Source: Talpa occidentalis (lineage: Eukaryota > Chordata > Mammalia > Eulipotyphla > Talpidae). Taken from it: a stretch of DNA of 64,000 nucleotides. The position numbers were made by a program, and so were the translations under genes. Location: NCBI RefSeq assembly GCF_014898055.3, contig NW_023604295.1:98471591-98535590 (forward strand), read 5' to 3'. Positions within the stretch are counted from its first letter, which is position 1. Every line of letters begins with the position of its first letter. The notes beneath the pieces are model-generated. The model was not told where the DNA came from, searched no databases, and was given only the letters and a program-made list of their open reading frames with translations. This document shows positions 22,197-33,779 of the stretch, one piece after another.

Positions 22197-22990
22197 TGGG
22201 CACCCGACCCCGCAGCCCCAGCGCCTACCCTGCACCCTGCTGGGGACCACAGCCCGGGGAACCCCGCCCTGCCAAGCGCCCACGACACCTGGAGTCCCAG
22301 GGCCCCAACTTCCAGATGCCGCCCAACCTGGCAGACCTCACCGGACCCCAGGCAGCAGAAATGGTCACCATGGCGGTCCTGCCCGCAGGCTGTGCCCTAA
22401 AGGTGCCCCTGGACGACGTCGACCTGGTGCTGGAACCCGAGCCAACTTCGGTCCTGCAGGTGCGTCTCAGAGGGCACACTCTCGTGCTGGTTCCCGAGGC
22501 CCTCCTCCTCTTGGAAGACCTACACCTAGGAGGGCAGGGCCACCTTCCTGCCGGCCTGGAACCCAGCCCTTTCCTGGGTGCTGAGGGAGAGGCCGTCACC
22601 CTCCAGCAGAGATTCTTCTGCACCAGTACCCGAGAGATGGCTGCCCAAGGGGTCGTCCACCAGGACGCGGGCCACCAGCTCCCTCCGCCTTGGATGGACC
22701 ATGCAGCGGGGTCAGGCGCTGGACTCCGCCCTGTGGCTCCTCAGGTAGCTAGCCCCCACCTCCAGGGCCCCGTGCCAGAGCCCTGGCCTTGGGCCCCCAC
22801 CCCTAGTCCAGAGAGACGCTCTCCTGGCCCCTACTTCAGCCTCAGGTTGCGCCTTCTGGAGCCTTTCCCCAACTCACCCCTGCAACCTCTACCTCCAACG
22901 CCGAATCCAGGTCCCCAAGCACGCCCGCAGCGCCCTCGGCGCCCTCAGCATCTTCACCCCAAAGCCCGGAGACGCCTGTTCCTGAATTGA
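22196..22990 (+). CDS. PRR23: PRR23 family proline-rich protein, copy 2
   Basis: Intact single-exon frame of 264 residues, about 97-98% identical to copies 3 and 4 by eye. It has the same blocks: N-terminal GTRPRSPSAYPAP, AKRPRH basic cluster, central ALKVPLDDVDLVLEPEP segment, and a proline-rich C-terminus ending KARRRLFLN. Compared with copy 3 it has LLLLEDLH instead of LLRLEDLH, RFFCTSTREM instead of SFFRTSSREM, and a few other substitutions. The 5' leader is much more diverged than the coding sequence: the CRE has decayed, the TATA-like box is missing, and an upstream ATG opens a 68-codon uORF whose stop overlaps this start (TGATG). The protein is therefore intact but probably poorly or differently expressed. 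The high coding identity combined with a diverged promoter suggests gene conversion of the coding part. Confidence 0.88.
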   Translation: MGTRPRSPSAYPAPCWGPQPGEPRPAKRPRHLESQGPNFQMPPNLADLTGPQAAEMVTMAVLPAGCALKVPLDDVDLVLEPEPTSVLQVRLRGHTLVLVPEALLLLEDLHLGGQGHLPAGLEPSPFLGAEGEAVTLQQRFFCTSTREMAAQGVVHQDAGHQLPPPWMDHAAGSGAGLRPVAPQVASPHLQGPVPEPWPWAPTPSPERRSPGPYFSLRLRLLEPFPNSPLQPLPPTPNPGPQARPQRPRRPQHLHPKARRRLFLN

Positions 22991-23408
22991 ACTGGCCCCT
23001 TCCCACAGGCAGGGACAATTCTGATTGCACCCCCACCTGCCTCAGTGCCCTACGGGACTCCCAGAGTCTTTGCGCTGGCCAACCAGCCACCTGGAGATAG
23101 GGCACCTCCCCTGCAAATCATGGCTTTTCCCTGAGACTGCCTGCTTAGGAGATGAAGACACCAAGAGAAAACATATTCTAGACCTCACCTTAGAAATGGA
23201 ACACCTGCCCAGCGGTTCCAAACAATGACTTTTCTAAGTCTGGGCTTCTTTCAAGATCATCCTCAAGACCCTCCCCCCACCTTGGCACCATTGACTTTCT
23301 CTCCAACCAGTCTCCAGCGCTGTGCTGCTGCTCCCCTGTTCCTCCCCAAACCAAGAAATGTGCATTTCTTATCTTGTCAGTTTCCTTGTATGCTTTCCCA
23401 TACTTTAC

Positions 23409-23414
23409 AATAAA
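23409..23414 (+). promoter_or_regulatory. Polyadenylation signal, PRR23 copy 2
   Basis: AATAAA about 420 bp after the stop, at the position aligned with the signals of copies 3 and 4. Confidence 0.55.
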
Positions 23415-23419
23415 AACTC

Positions 23420-25245
23420 TTCATTTATAAAGACTTTTCCTTTTTGGCATTTTTGCTAGAACACTTGGTGTTTCTAACTCTCTACAAGAAAACTGAAAAG
23501 GGAATGATGTTTCCCGTAGGATAGCCTTTAATATTTCTTCCCACTCTACCTGTATGTGGTAAACTATCTTGGTGTTGTACATATGATGATGTTGATAGTC
23601 TTGTATGTCTGAAAATATACGTTCATTCTTAATTCCAGAATATTTAACTACCCTAAAGATGTCAGTATTAGTGCCATCTTCTGTTGCTGGTTTTGCAGGC
23701 AAGAAGTCTTGTACCAATCAAGTTGTTAATTCACATGTGAATTAACTGTTAATTTGAGCATATGTTGGAAGGACAAATTTGATGTTCTACAGTTTCATAT
23801 AACATGCTAAGGAGTACATTCTATTATTGCTTGATTTGACCCAATTTGATTAACTATAATAGGGAAACTATCTCTTATATGAAATGCCACAGAATGTTAG
23901 GCTTTATACTCCGGATATCCTACATATCCCCACATCTGAAATAAAGTCAAAAATATATAATGGTATGCTCAATCTCCCATGACTCCTAACATCCTAATAT
24001 CACATGTGTGCAACTTACCGATTTCAGCTTCCTTTATCCTTTTATCCAGCTTACTAATCTTTTTATCAACTGTTTACAGTATGTGTTAACGTCTATAAAA
24101 AAGCTTCATTTCGATCTATATATTTACTTTTTAAAATTTTTACTTTCCTTCTCTCATTTCATACCTTTCCTCACTAAGTCTCATAAACTTCTTTTTTTGG
24201 TTCATGTATAGTATTCAATTCTTCAGGTTTTTAAAGTTTTTTTTGTAAAAGATTTATTTATTTATTTATGCATACAAGAGCTGGGGTACAGGCCAGAGAT
24301 GAGGAGTGGGGGGTGAGAGGATCCACCAGAGACAGAGTGGGGAACAGAACAGGCAGACTGACTGAAGTACACTGCTGAGGGGAGCAGCGGGCGAGTCCAG
24401 AGGGTTCTGCTGCACCATGTGGGACCCTCTCCGGCCGGCCAGGGATCGAACTCATGCTGCAGAGGCTGTGGATTGCTTCATAGTGCTATGCTTAACCCCT
24501 TGTGCCACCAGGGAGGCCAGGTTTTAAAAGTTTTTAACATTAGTTAACAGCTAAATTGACTCCATTTCCTCACAGGTAAGATATCCCACTATTGGCCCTT
24601 AATCACATTGGATTGTCTCGTGTGCTTTGTGAATTTCATCAGTGGACACATTAATAAGGATTTATCTTCTGCATCTCACATTAAAGAAGTTTACATTTTG
24701 CCATTTGTAGTCTTTCCAGGCCACAGCTCAGAATCAGGGATTTGGAAACTTGTAACGTGTCTCTCCAGAGAGCCACAGGACTAGTTCCCAAGCAGGCCCA
24801 CGTGGCCATTCCCAGTGGAAATCTGTCTTTCCTGGATCAAGACAAGAACAACCATGAAGCAGCTGTCAGTGCCTTTGCAACCTCTGATGACTGACAGTAG
24901 GCCAACCTTCAGCCCACGCAAACCAAGAGAAAGCCCAGTGACAACCAGCTATTTTATCTTGTAACCACAAATACATCAACATATCAGCAGCTCCCTCAGA
25001 AATCAAATTCTTCTATTCCTGACTCCTGGAGGCCGATAGCTTTCTTTTATAAGTAGATGTCAATATTTAATATGGTTTAAAATTTCCTATCCATTGAGAT
25101 TTTTATTTCTGGTTCTTGATCCTATTTTGTCATCTGTGACAAAGGATTTGAAGCCATATAACACATAGTGGGAATTCCCCAATCTGACATCTCCACAATT
25201 CTCACCACATCTAAACCATCCTTCCTTCCTTCCCCTACAATGTAC
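23420..25245. other. 3' flank of PRR23 copy 2 and AT-rich intergenic sequence
   Basis: 23420-24000 still aligns with the 3' flanks of copies 3 and 4 (for example tttgatgttctacagtttcatata with tttgattttctacacttttatata). Beyond the SINE nothing is recognised. Confidence 0.5.
24239..24518 (-). mobile_element. tRNA-derived SINE, older type
   Basis: Target duplication aggtttttaaagttttt / aggttttaaaagttttt. Confidence 0.9.
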
Positions 25246-25246
25246 A

Positions 25247-26345
25247 GCATGCTTTCATATGTTTGTTGGTCATCTATGTAGCTTCATTGGTGGAATGACC
25301 TTGCAGATCCTCTGCCCACTTATTAAATGGATTGTTTGGTTTTTTTTTTAATGGATGGTTTTGGGTTTTTTTTAAGATTTATTTATTTATACAATAACCG
25401 GGGTACAAGCCAGATGTGCAGGAGAGTGAGAGGATTCACCAGAGACAGAGCAGGGAACAGAACAGGCACACTGACGAAATACACTGCTGAGGAGAGCAGC
25501 AGGCAAGACAGGAGAGGCCTGCTTCGCCATGTGGGATTCTTGCCCGCCGGCGGGCTGGGATCAAACCCGCACTGCAGAGGCTGCCGACAGCTTCACAGTG
25601 CAGCACTCAACCTTCTGCGCCACTAGGGAGGTCCTAAATGGGCTGTATTTTTCATTGTTGTTGAGTTTATGACTTGTTTGTCTATATTGGATCATAATTT
25701 TTTATACGCTATATGGTTTACAATTATTTCTCCCATGCAGTAACTGTCTTTTCACTTTGATGATGATTTCTTTCCCTGTGCAGAAGCCTATTAGTGTCAC
25801 ATGGTCCCATTTGTTTATATTTTCTTTTGTTCACTTACTGTTGCTGACAAATCCACAAAAATATCACTGAGACCAATGAAAAGAGGCTTTTACCTGTGTT
25901 ACCTTCTGTGTGTTGTATGGTTTCAAATCCCATATTCATATTTCTTACCCATTTTAAGTTGATTTTAGCATATGGTATAAGATAGTGGTCTAGTTTCATT
26001 TTGTTCCAAGTAGCTGTCTGGTTTTGCAGACACCATTTGTTGAAGATATTGTTCTTTCTCTGTTGCCTTCTTGGATCAGAGAATCAACAATGTCAAAATG
26101 ACCATTTTACCTAAAGTAATGTAGAGATTTAATACAATCCCTGTTAATATTCCAATGGCATTATCACAGAACAAGATATTTAAAATTTATAGGAAATTAT
26201 AAAAGAAATTTTCACAGGCAAAACAATCCTAAGATAAAAGAACAAAAACGGAGGTATCATGCTCCCTGACTTCATGCTATGCTACAAAGCTACATTATTC
26301 AAAACAATATGGCATAAGCATTAAAAACTGGATCACAGATGACAA
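25247..26345 (-). mobile_element. Old L1 with 5' inversion
   Basis: 25247 to about 26075 reads as minus-strand ORF2 (tctgcccacttattaaa, ttgttgttgagttt, agtagctgtctggttttgc). About 26080-26345 switches to plus-strand ORF2 that lies further 5' in L1 (gtcaaaatgaccattttacc, then ctacaaagctacattattca). This is the pattern left by twin priming. A SINE interrupts the minus part. Confidence 0.65.
25368..25634 (-). mobile_element. tRNA-derived SINE inserted in an old L1
   Basis: Good match across the full length; contains ccgccggcgggc near 25543. Approximate target duplication aaatgg on both sides. Confidence 0.88.
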
Positions 26346-26899
26346 AACAGAATCAAGAACAAGAAATAAAACTGTATGTATATGGTTTTGTTTTATTTAT
26401 ATATATTTACATATATATGCAACTTATTTACAACATTAAAGATTTGTTTTTAATGACTTATTTGCAGGGGAGAGAAAATTAATTTCTATAATCTCACAGC
26501 CCTGAATAAAATCTCAGGCTTCCAAATTTTGATATTGCCAGGAGGTAATCTAACATGGAAAAGCAGGGAGGGAGGAGGGGGAATAGTGAGATGGGGGTTG
26601 GAGGGGATGATAGCTCACAATACAGAAGGAGATGGAATATAACTGTGTCTGTCTCAGCTATGATGGCAGGTCAGATGGAACACAAGCTATTTAGTGGGAG
26701 GGGTAGTGTAAGGTATTCCTTGATGGATGATTAAGCAGGTAAAAGTAAAACAAATCTCTGAGGAAAATACATCTTGTACCCAGGCTCTAGTGTCTTCCAA
26801 GATAACATCCAACTGATTCTAAGCTCATAACCTAAAATCAAAAAACACATATGGAACAAACCACCATAAGTGAGAATAAATTAATCACAACCAAACTCC

Positions 26900-27990
26900 C
26901 CCCCCCAGGAAAGGAAGAATCAGACCCTCAAATGTTAGAAATTGATGAAATATTAGATATAAAATATTTTCAATACTTTTAATTTGATTGAGGACAAAAG
27001 AGGACTAAGGAGAAAATAAAAGCCATGACAACTTTCTGCTACAAAATCAAAATAAACAAATACATCTTGTTTCTATATGTAAATGACAAACTAAAGAAAA
27101 GAAGTCAAGAAAAACGTCCCTGGGCCTCCCTGGTGGCGCAAGGGGTTAAGCACAGCACTGTGAAGCTATCTGCAGCCTCTGCAGCATGAGTTCGATGCCC
27201 AGCCAACTAAGAAGATACCCACATGGCGCAGCAGACCTCTCCTGTCTCACCCGCTGCTCCCCTCAGCAGTGCACTTCAGTCAATCACCTTATTCTGTTTC
27301 CCAATCTGTCTCTGGTGAATCCTCTCACATACACATCCCACCTCTGGCCTATACCCCAATTCTTGTATGCATATATAAATAAATCTTTAAAAAGAAAAAA
27401 ATCCCACTGACTATCACATCCAAAAGAATTAGGTACCTAGAAATAAGCTTAACATGGCGCAAGTCATGAACCACACACATATGCACAGTTTATTTACAAC
27501 TAAGGAATCAAGAGCATACAGTTGAAAAAAGAAACTCTTTTCAACAAACAGTGTCGGGTAAACTGTAAAACCATATACCAAAAAGTAAAATTCTCCCATC
27601 ATACACAAAAAGCAAATTAAAATAAATAGATAGAAGAACTGAATATAAGATATAAGAACTGAACTCATAAGATACATGGAAGAAATCATAGATAAGACAC
27701 TGCATGACATCAACTACAGAGATTTCTTTCGAGAATCCACTCCAACAGAAAGGGAAAACAAATAGAAAAGGAAAAAATGGTACACATCAAAATAAAAAGC
27801 ATTTACACAGCAAAAGTAGCTAACATTAAAAAAAAGACATCTATGCAAAATAAGGGGGGTGGGAATTGTATGGGTAATATAACCAAGATGAAAATGCATA
27901 CATTGTACAAAAATGAAAAATGATGTAAAAAATATATAAAAGAAAAGAAAAGAAGTTAGAAAAAAAAAGGAATTAATGAACATAATACAT
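26900..27990 (+). mobile_element. L1 relic, plus strand, to its 3' end
   Basis: ORF2-like pieces (ctatatgtaaatgacaaact, atccaaaagaattaggtacct), then a 3' UTR with ggggggtgggaattgtatggg and aatgatgtaaaaaatat. Interrupted by a SINE at 27122-27396. Confidence 0.6.
27122..27396 (+). mobile_element. tRNA-derived SINE, older type, inserted in an L1 relic
   Basis: Approximate target duplication aagaaaaacgtccctg / aagaaaaaaatcccactg. Confidence 0.9.
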
Positions 27991-28447
27991 GACCAAAAAA
28001 TAAAAATAAAATGTTTTCCACCCTCATAAAAAAATCAATCAATTTTTTAAATGCAAAATAAATTTAACAAGAAAAGCAATAGACTATCATCAGGTTTTTA
28101 GTTTAATTATAGACATATTTGTATGCTTTTAAAATTATTTATTTAGTTATACTTAACTGGATGGTTACTATCCTATTATGTGTGAAAGGTTTAATGTTTT
28201 TTTTTCTTTTTTTTTCTTTTTTTTAATAATAAATTTTATTTTTATATTCCCCCATACAATTTCTTTTTTTTTAAATAATAAATTTTATTTTTATATTCCC
28301 CATACAATTGCAGCCCCCCCATTCTGACCCCAATCCCTCCCCTCCCGCCCCGCCCCCCTAAAAGTGTCTCTGGTTCATAGTTTTTTGTTGATTTTGATTT
28401 TCACTTTCTTATAGTTATTCATTTTCCTGGTCCCTTATTTAAGTTTT

Positions 28448-31400
28448 CTAGATTCCTGCTATGAGTGAGACCATCCGGTATATTTCTTTTTCTTTCTGGC
28501 TTATTTCGCTGAGCATGATCCCTTCCAGCGCCATCCATGTTGCTGCAAATTGCATGTGTTTATCTTTTTTGAATGCTGAGTAATATTCCATGGTATATAT
28601 GTACCACATCTTCTTGATCCAGTCATCTATTTTGGGGCATTTGGGTTGTTTCCAAAGCTTAGCTATTGTAAACAGTGCTGCTATAAACATAGGGGTGCAG
28701 GTGTTCTTTGGAATTGATGTTTCTGTGTCCTTTGGGTAAATACCTAGGAGTGGAATTGCTGGATCATATGGAAGCTCTATGTTTAGTAGGTCCAGAAATC
28801 TCCACACAGCTCTCCACAGTGGTTGGACCAGTTTGCACTCCCACCAACAGTGCAGAAGAGTTCCTTTTTCTCCACATCCTCGCCAACATTTGTTGTTGCT
28901 AGTTTTTTTAATATGTGCCATTCTCACTGGTGTAAGATGGTATCTCATGGTAGTTTTGATTCGCATTTCCCTGATGACAAGTGATGTTGAACATTTTTTC
29001 ATATGCCTGTTGGCCATTTGCATTTCCTCTTCAGAGAAGTTTCTTTTTAGCTCTTCAGCCCATTTTTTGACTGGATTATTTTCTTTGTTGTTGTTGAGTC
29101 TCATCAGCTCTTTGCAGATTTTTGTGATCAGTCCTTTATCATTAGTGTTGGGTGCAAAAATGTTCTCCCAGTTGGTGGGGTTTCTCTTTGTTTTGGTTAT
29201 TGTCTCTTTTGCTGTGCAGAAGCTCTTTAATTTGATGTAGTCCCAGCCGTTTATCTTTGCCTTCACTATCACTGCTTTGGGTGATGTGTCTCTAAAGATG
29301 TCTTTGATGTGCAAATCACGTAGTGTTTCGCCTATATTTCCTTCTATATATTTTATGGTTTCAGGTCTTATGTCTAGTTCTTTAATCCATTTTGAGTTGA
29401 TTTTTGTGTATGGTGTGAGGTAGTGGTCAAGCTTCATTCTTTTGCATGTAGCTACCCAGTTTTCCCAGCACCATTTTTTGAACAAACTTTCTTTGCTCCA
29501 ATGCATAGTCTTTACTCCTTTGTCAAAGATTAGTTGACCATAAATCTGTGGGTTTATTTCTGGATTTTCTATTCGATTCCATTGGTCTATATGTCTGTTC
29601 TTGTTCCAATACCATGCAGTTTTGATGATTATGGCTTTGTAGTATAGTTTGAAGTCTGGGAGTGTGATGCCTCCATTCCCTTCTTTTTTTTTAGGAGAGC
29701 TTTGGCTATTTGGGGGTTTTTGTGATTCCATATGAATTTCATCAATAATTGTTCTATTTCTTTGAAGAATGACATTGAAATTTTGATTGGAATAGCATTG
29801 AATCTGTATATTGCTTTTGGAAGGATGGCCATTTTGATAATGTTTATTCTTCCAATCCATGAGCAGGGGATGTCTTTCCATTTCTTTGTGTCTTCTTCTA
29901 TTTCTTTTAACAGTGTTTTATAGTTTTCTTTGTATAGGTCCTTTACCTCTTTTGTTAGATTTATTCCCAAATATTTGATTTTTTTTGTTTCAATAAAAAA
30001 AGGGATGGTTTTTTTGATTTCTTCTTCTTCAGATTTATTGTTTGTGTATAGGAAGGCTACTGACTTTTGCGTGTTGATTTTGTATCCTGCCACTTTACTG
30101 AACTGATTGATGAGTTGAATTAGTTTTTCTGTGGACTTTTTGGGGTTCTCTATGTATATTATCATATCATCTGCAAATAGTGATAGTTTGACTTCTTTTC
30201 CTATTTGGATTCCTTGAATGTCTTTCTCTTGTCTTATTGCTCTGGCTAGGACTTCCAGTATTATATTGAAAAGCAGTGGTGAGAGTGGACATCCTTGTCT
30301 TGTTCCAGATCTTAATGGAATTGCTTTCAGCTTTTCACCATTGAGAATGATACTGGCTGTTGGCTTGTCATAGATGGCCTTTATGATGTTGAGGTATGTT
30401 CCTTGTATCCCAAGAATTTCAAGGGTTTTTATCATGAATGGGTGTTGCACTTTGTCGAAAGCTTTCTCAGCATCTATTGATATTATCATATGGTTTTTAT
30501 ATTTCTTTTTGTTGATGTGTTGGATAACGTTGATTGATTTTCGGATGTTAAACCATCCTTGTGTCCCTGGAATGAATCCTACTTGGTCGTGGTGAATTAT
30601 CTTATGGATACATTGTTGGATTCTGATAGCTAAAATTTTATTGAGGATTTTTGCATCAGTGTTCATTAGGGAGATTGGCCTGTAGTTTTCCTTTTTTGTG
30701 TTGTCCTTGTTCGGTTTTGGTTTTAGTGTAATGTTGGCTTCATAGAAAGTGTTCGGTATTGTCCCTTCCTTCTCAATTTTTTGGAAGAGTTTGTGAAGGA
30801 TAGGCACTAATTCGTCTCTGAATGTTTGGTAGAATTCATTTGTAAATCCATCAGGTCCTGGGCTTTTGTTTTTGGGGAGGTTTTTGATTACCATTTCAAT
30901 TTCGCTGCTTGTAATTGGTCTGTTTAGGTGTTCTATTTCTTCTTTATCTAGCTTTGGGTGATTGTAGGGTTGTAGGAATTTGTCCATCTCCTCTAGATTG
31001 TTAAACTTGTTTCCATATAACTGTTCATAGTAGTTACTGATTATTCTTTTGATTTCTGCTGTGTCCGTTGTGATTTCTCCTCTTTCATTTATGATTCTGT
31101 GTATTTGTGCTTTCTCCCTTTTTTCCTTTGTGAGCCTGGCTAGGGGTTTGTCTATTTTATTGATTTTTTCAAAGAACCAGCTCTTGGTTTCATTGATCTT
31201 TTGGATTGTTTTTATAGTTTCAATTTCATTTATTTCTGCTTTGGTTTTTATTATTTCTTTTCTTCTACTGGTTTTGGGGTTTTTTTGTTGTTCTTTTTCT
31301 AGATCTTTGAGCTTCGAGATTAGGTTGTTTCTTTGAGTTCTTTCTTGTTTTTTGATGTGAGCTTCTATTGCTATATATTTTCCTCTTATTACTGCTTTTG

Positions 31401-32271
31401 CTGCATCCCATACATTTAGGATATTGGTGTCCTCCTTGTCGTTCAATTCAAAGAATTTTTTAATTTCTTCTTTGATCTCCTCATTAGTCCAGTGGTCTTC
31501 CAGTAGTGTGGTTTTTAGTCTCCATGAGGTAGGAAAGTTCCTTGCCTTCTTTTTATGGTTTATTTCTAGTTTGATGCCTTCATGGTCAGAAAAGATGGTT
31601 GATATGATTTCAATCTTGGTGTATCTGTTGATGTTTGTCTTGTGCCCCAGTATGTGATCGATCCTGGAGAATGATCCGTGTGCGCTTGAGAAAAATGTGT
31701 ACTCCGTTTTTTGGGGGTTTAGTGTTCTATAGATGTCTGTTAAGCCCAATTGCTCTAGGTCCTTATTTAGAGCTTTGGTTTCTTTACTTATTTTTTGTCT
31801 TGTTGATCTATCCATTGTTGATAGTGGTGTGTCGAAGTCTCCCACTACGTATGTGTTTTCTCTGATGTCTGTTTTCAGAGAGGACAACAGTTGTCTGATA
31901 TATTTTGGTGCTCCTTCGTTTGGTGAGTATATGTTAATGAGTGTTATTTCTTCTTGAAGTATTGTCCCCTTGATCATAATGTAGTGACCATTGGGGTCTC
32001 TTTTTATCTTTTTGAGTTTGAAATCTGTTTTATCTGATATAAGTATAGCTGTTCCTGCTTTCTTTTTTGGTCCATTTGCTTGTAGGATTGTTTTCCATCC
32101 TTTAACTTTGAGCCTATTTTTATCTTTTGTAGCTAAATGTGTTTCCTGGAGACAGCAAAAGGTTGGGTTTTGTTTCTTAATCCAGGCTGCAACTCTGTGT
32201 CTTTTTATTGAAGAGTTTAGTCCATTTACATTTAGAGTTAATATTGATATGATAGCATCTGTATTTGCCAT
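28448..32271 (-). pseudogene. L1 ORF2 (endonuclease-reverse transcriptase), single frameshift
   Basis: Starts at 32271 and ends at 28448 with ...MVSLIAGI, about 1275 codons across two overlapping frames. Endonuclease: N14, E43, the GDFD block at 144-147, a SRIDHILG block and SDHEG. Reverse transcriptase: [16 protein letters not shown], then [12 protein letters not shown] with the catalytic DD. C-terminal zinc knuckle: C-x3-C-x7-H-x4-C in CWRGCGEKG...HCWWEC. The frame breaks once, in a run of nine A (minus strand, 29684-29692). The endonuclease has D where L1 family members normally have the active-site N147. The enzyme nicks DNA and reverse-transcribes L1 RNA at the target; this copy is not expected to work. 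Confidence 0.9.
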
Positions 32272-32344
32272 TGTGTTTGTCTTTCCTTTGATTTTATTTA
32301 TTTATTCTTTTAATAACTTTTTTTTTTTTGGCCTTCTTTCATTG

Positions 32345-32697
32345 TTATTCGTCCCTCTGAGGTTCTGGCTTTAGGACTCCTTGTAGTATTTTTTGGAGTG
32401 GGGGTTTAGTTGTAATGAAATTCCGGAGTTTCTGTTTGTCTGGGAAGGTCCATATTCTTTCTTCAAAGAGGAAGGAGAGCTTTGCAGGATAGAGTATTCT
32501 TGGTTGGCATCTGTTTTCTTGGAGTCTGTTGACTATGTCCCTCCACTCTCTCCTTGCCCATAGTGTTTCTTCGGAGAAGTCTGAGGTCAGCCTGATTGGC
32601 TTTCCTTTGAATGTTATCTGTTTCTTCCCTCTTGCCAGCTTCATTATTTTTTCCTTGTCCTGGATTCTTGGGAGCTTTACTATTATGTGTCTTCCGA
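32345..32697 (-). pseudogene. L1 ORF1 C-terminal part, 5'-truncated
   Basis: About 117 codons of the C-terminal domain of the ORF1 RNA-binding protein, including ARREWRDIVNRLQE and PAKLSFLFE. It stops 73 nt before the ORF2 start, the usual L1 arrangement. The N-terminal coiled coil and RRM are missing because the insertion is truncated here. Confidence 0.8.
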
Positions 32698-32819
32698 AAG
32701 TTTTAATGTTTTTCTAGCAATATCTGAGACGCTTACTTTTTAACTCAATAAATAAATAATACAGAAGACAAATGCATAAATCAGTAACCATTAAAAAATA
32801 AAGATAAATAATGATGAAA

Positions 32820-33775
32820 TGAAAAAAAAGACACCTATAGAATGGGAGAAAATATTTACACATGATTCATCCTGCAAGGGGTTGATATCCAAGGTCTGAA
32901 AATAACTCATATAACTCAACAAAAAGAAAACAAATAACCCAATCCAAAAAAATTATCAGAAGAGGTAAATGAACACAATTCCAAAGACATAAAGATGGCC
33001 ATCAGGTACAGGAAAAAATTACCTCATTTATCAACAGGGAAATGCAAAACAAAACCACAGTGAAATACCATGAGAATGGTCTATGCCTACAAGACCCAAA
33101 ACAACAAGGGCTGGGGAGGTTGTGGAGAAATAGGTACCTGCAAGTACTGTTAGTAGGAATGGAGACTGTCCAGTATGGAGGTTCCTCAAACAGTTAAAAA
33201 TATATCTATCATATGATACAGTAATTCCACATCTACATATCTATTCAAAGAATACAAAAGCATTAATTCAAAAAGATATATGCACCTCTACTCTAATTAC
33301 AGCACTATTACAACAGCCAAGATATGGAAACAACCTAATTGCCCAATGACAGATGACTAGAAAAGGAAGATGTGGTATATATACACAATGAAATAATACT
33401 CAGCCATAAAAAATATGAAATCTTCCTATGCTGGAAAGATTGTTGGAATCTGAGGGCATCATGTTAAGTGAAAGTAAGCCAGAAAAAAGACAAATACTGG
33501 ATGATTCCACTCATATGTAGACTATAAAGGAACATATAAAACCTAACTAAAAAAATAAAACAGTGGATTCTGACTGCAGAACTGGGGTTACCAGAGGGGG
33601 AGACAGGAATTGTAGTAAAGTGTGGGAGAAGACAATGGACATTGCTGGGGTTACTTTGGTGGTGAGCATCATGTCATAACATACACTTGAAGAGGTATCA
33701 ACCTGAATCTGAAAAATATACAAAATGATGTAAACCAGTATGACATAAATTATTTTTTTAAAAAGATATGACCAT
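32820..33775 (+). mobile_element. Older L1 3' half, plus strand
   Basis: ORF2 end with frequent stops (gggttgatatccaag, ggctggggaggttgtggaga, gatgtggtatatatacacaa) and a short 3' UTR. Confidence 0.75.
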
Positions 33776-33779
33776 TTTA

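Larger units (their letters stand above)
28200..32698 (-). mobile_element. Near-complete 4.5-kb LINE-1, minus strand
   Basis: 5'-truncated inside ORF1, then ORF2 and a short 3' UTR with a G-rich tract (C-rich on the plus strand near 28313-28360). The flanks share a target-site duplication of about 16 bp (aaggtttaatgttttt near 28186 and aagttttaatgttttt near 32698). The 3' end is partly duplicated (see findings). Several shorter copies with the same 3' end occur at 10.4, 18.3 and 40.5 kb, so this family was active recently in the lineage. Confidence 0.92.

Noticed and set aside
29732..32717. Several hydrophobic plus-strand frames opposite the long L1
   Set aside because: Antisense shadows of A-rich L1 ORF2; the same frames appear wherever L1 occurs.
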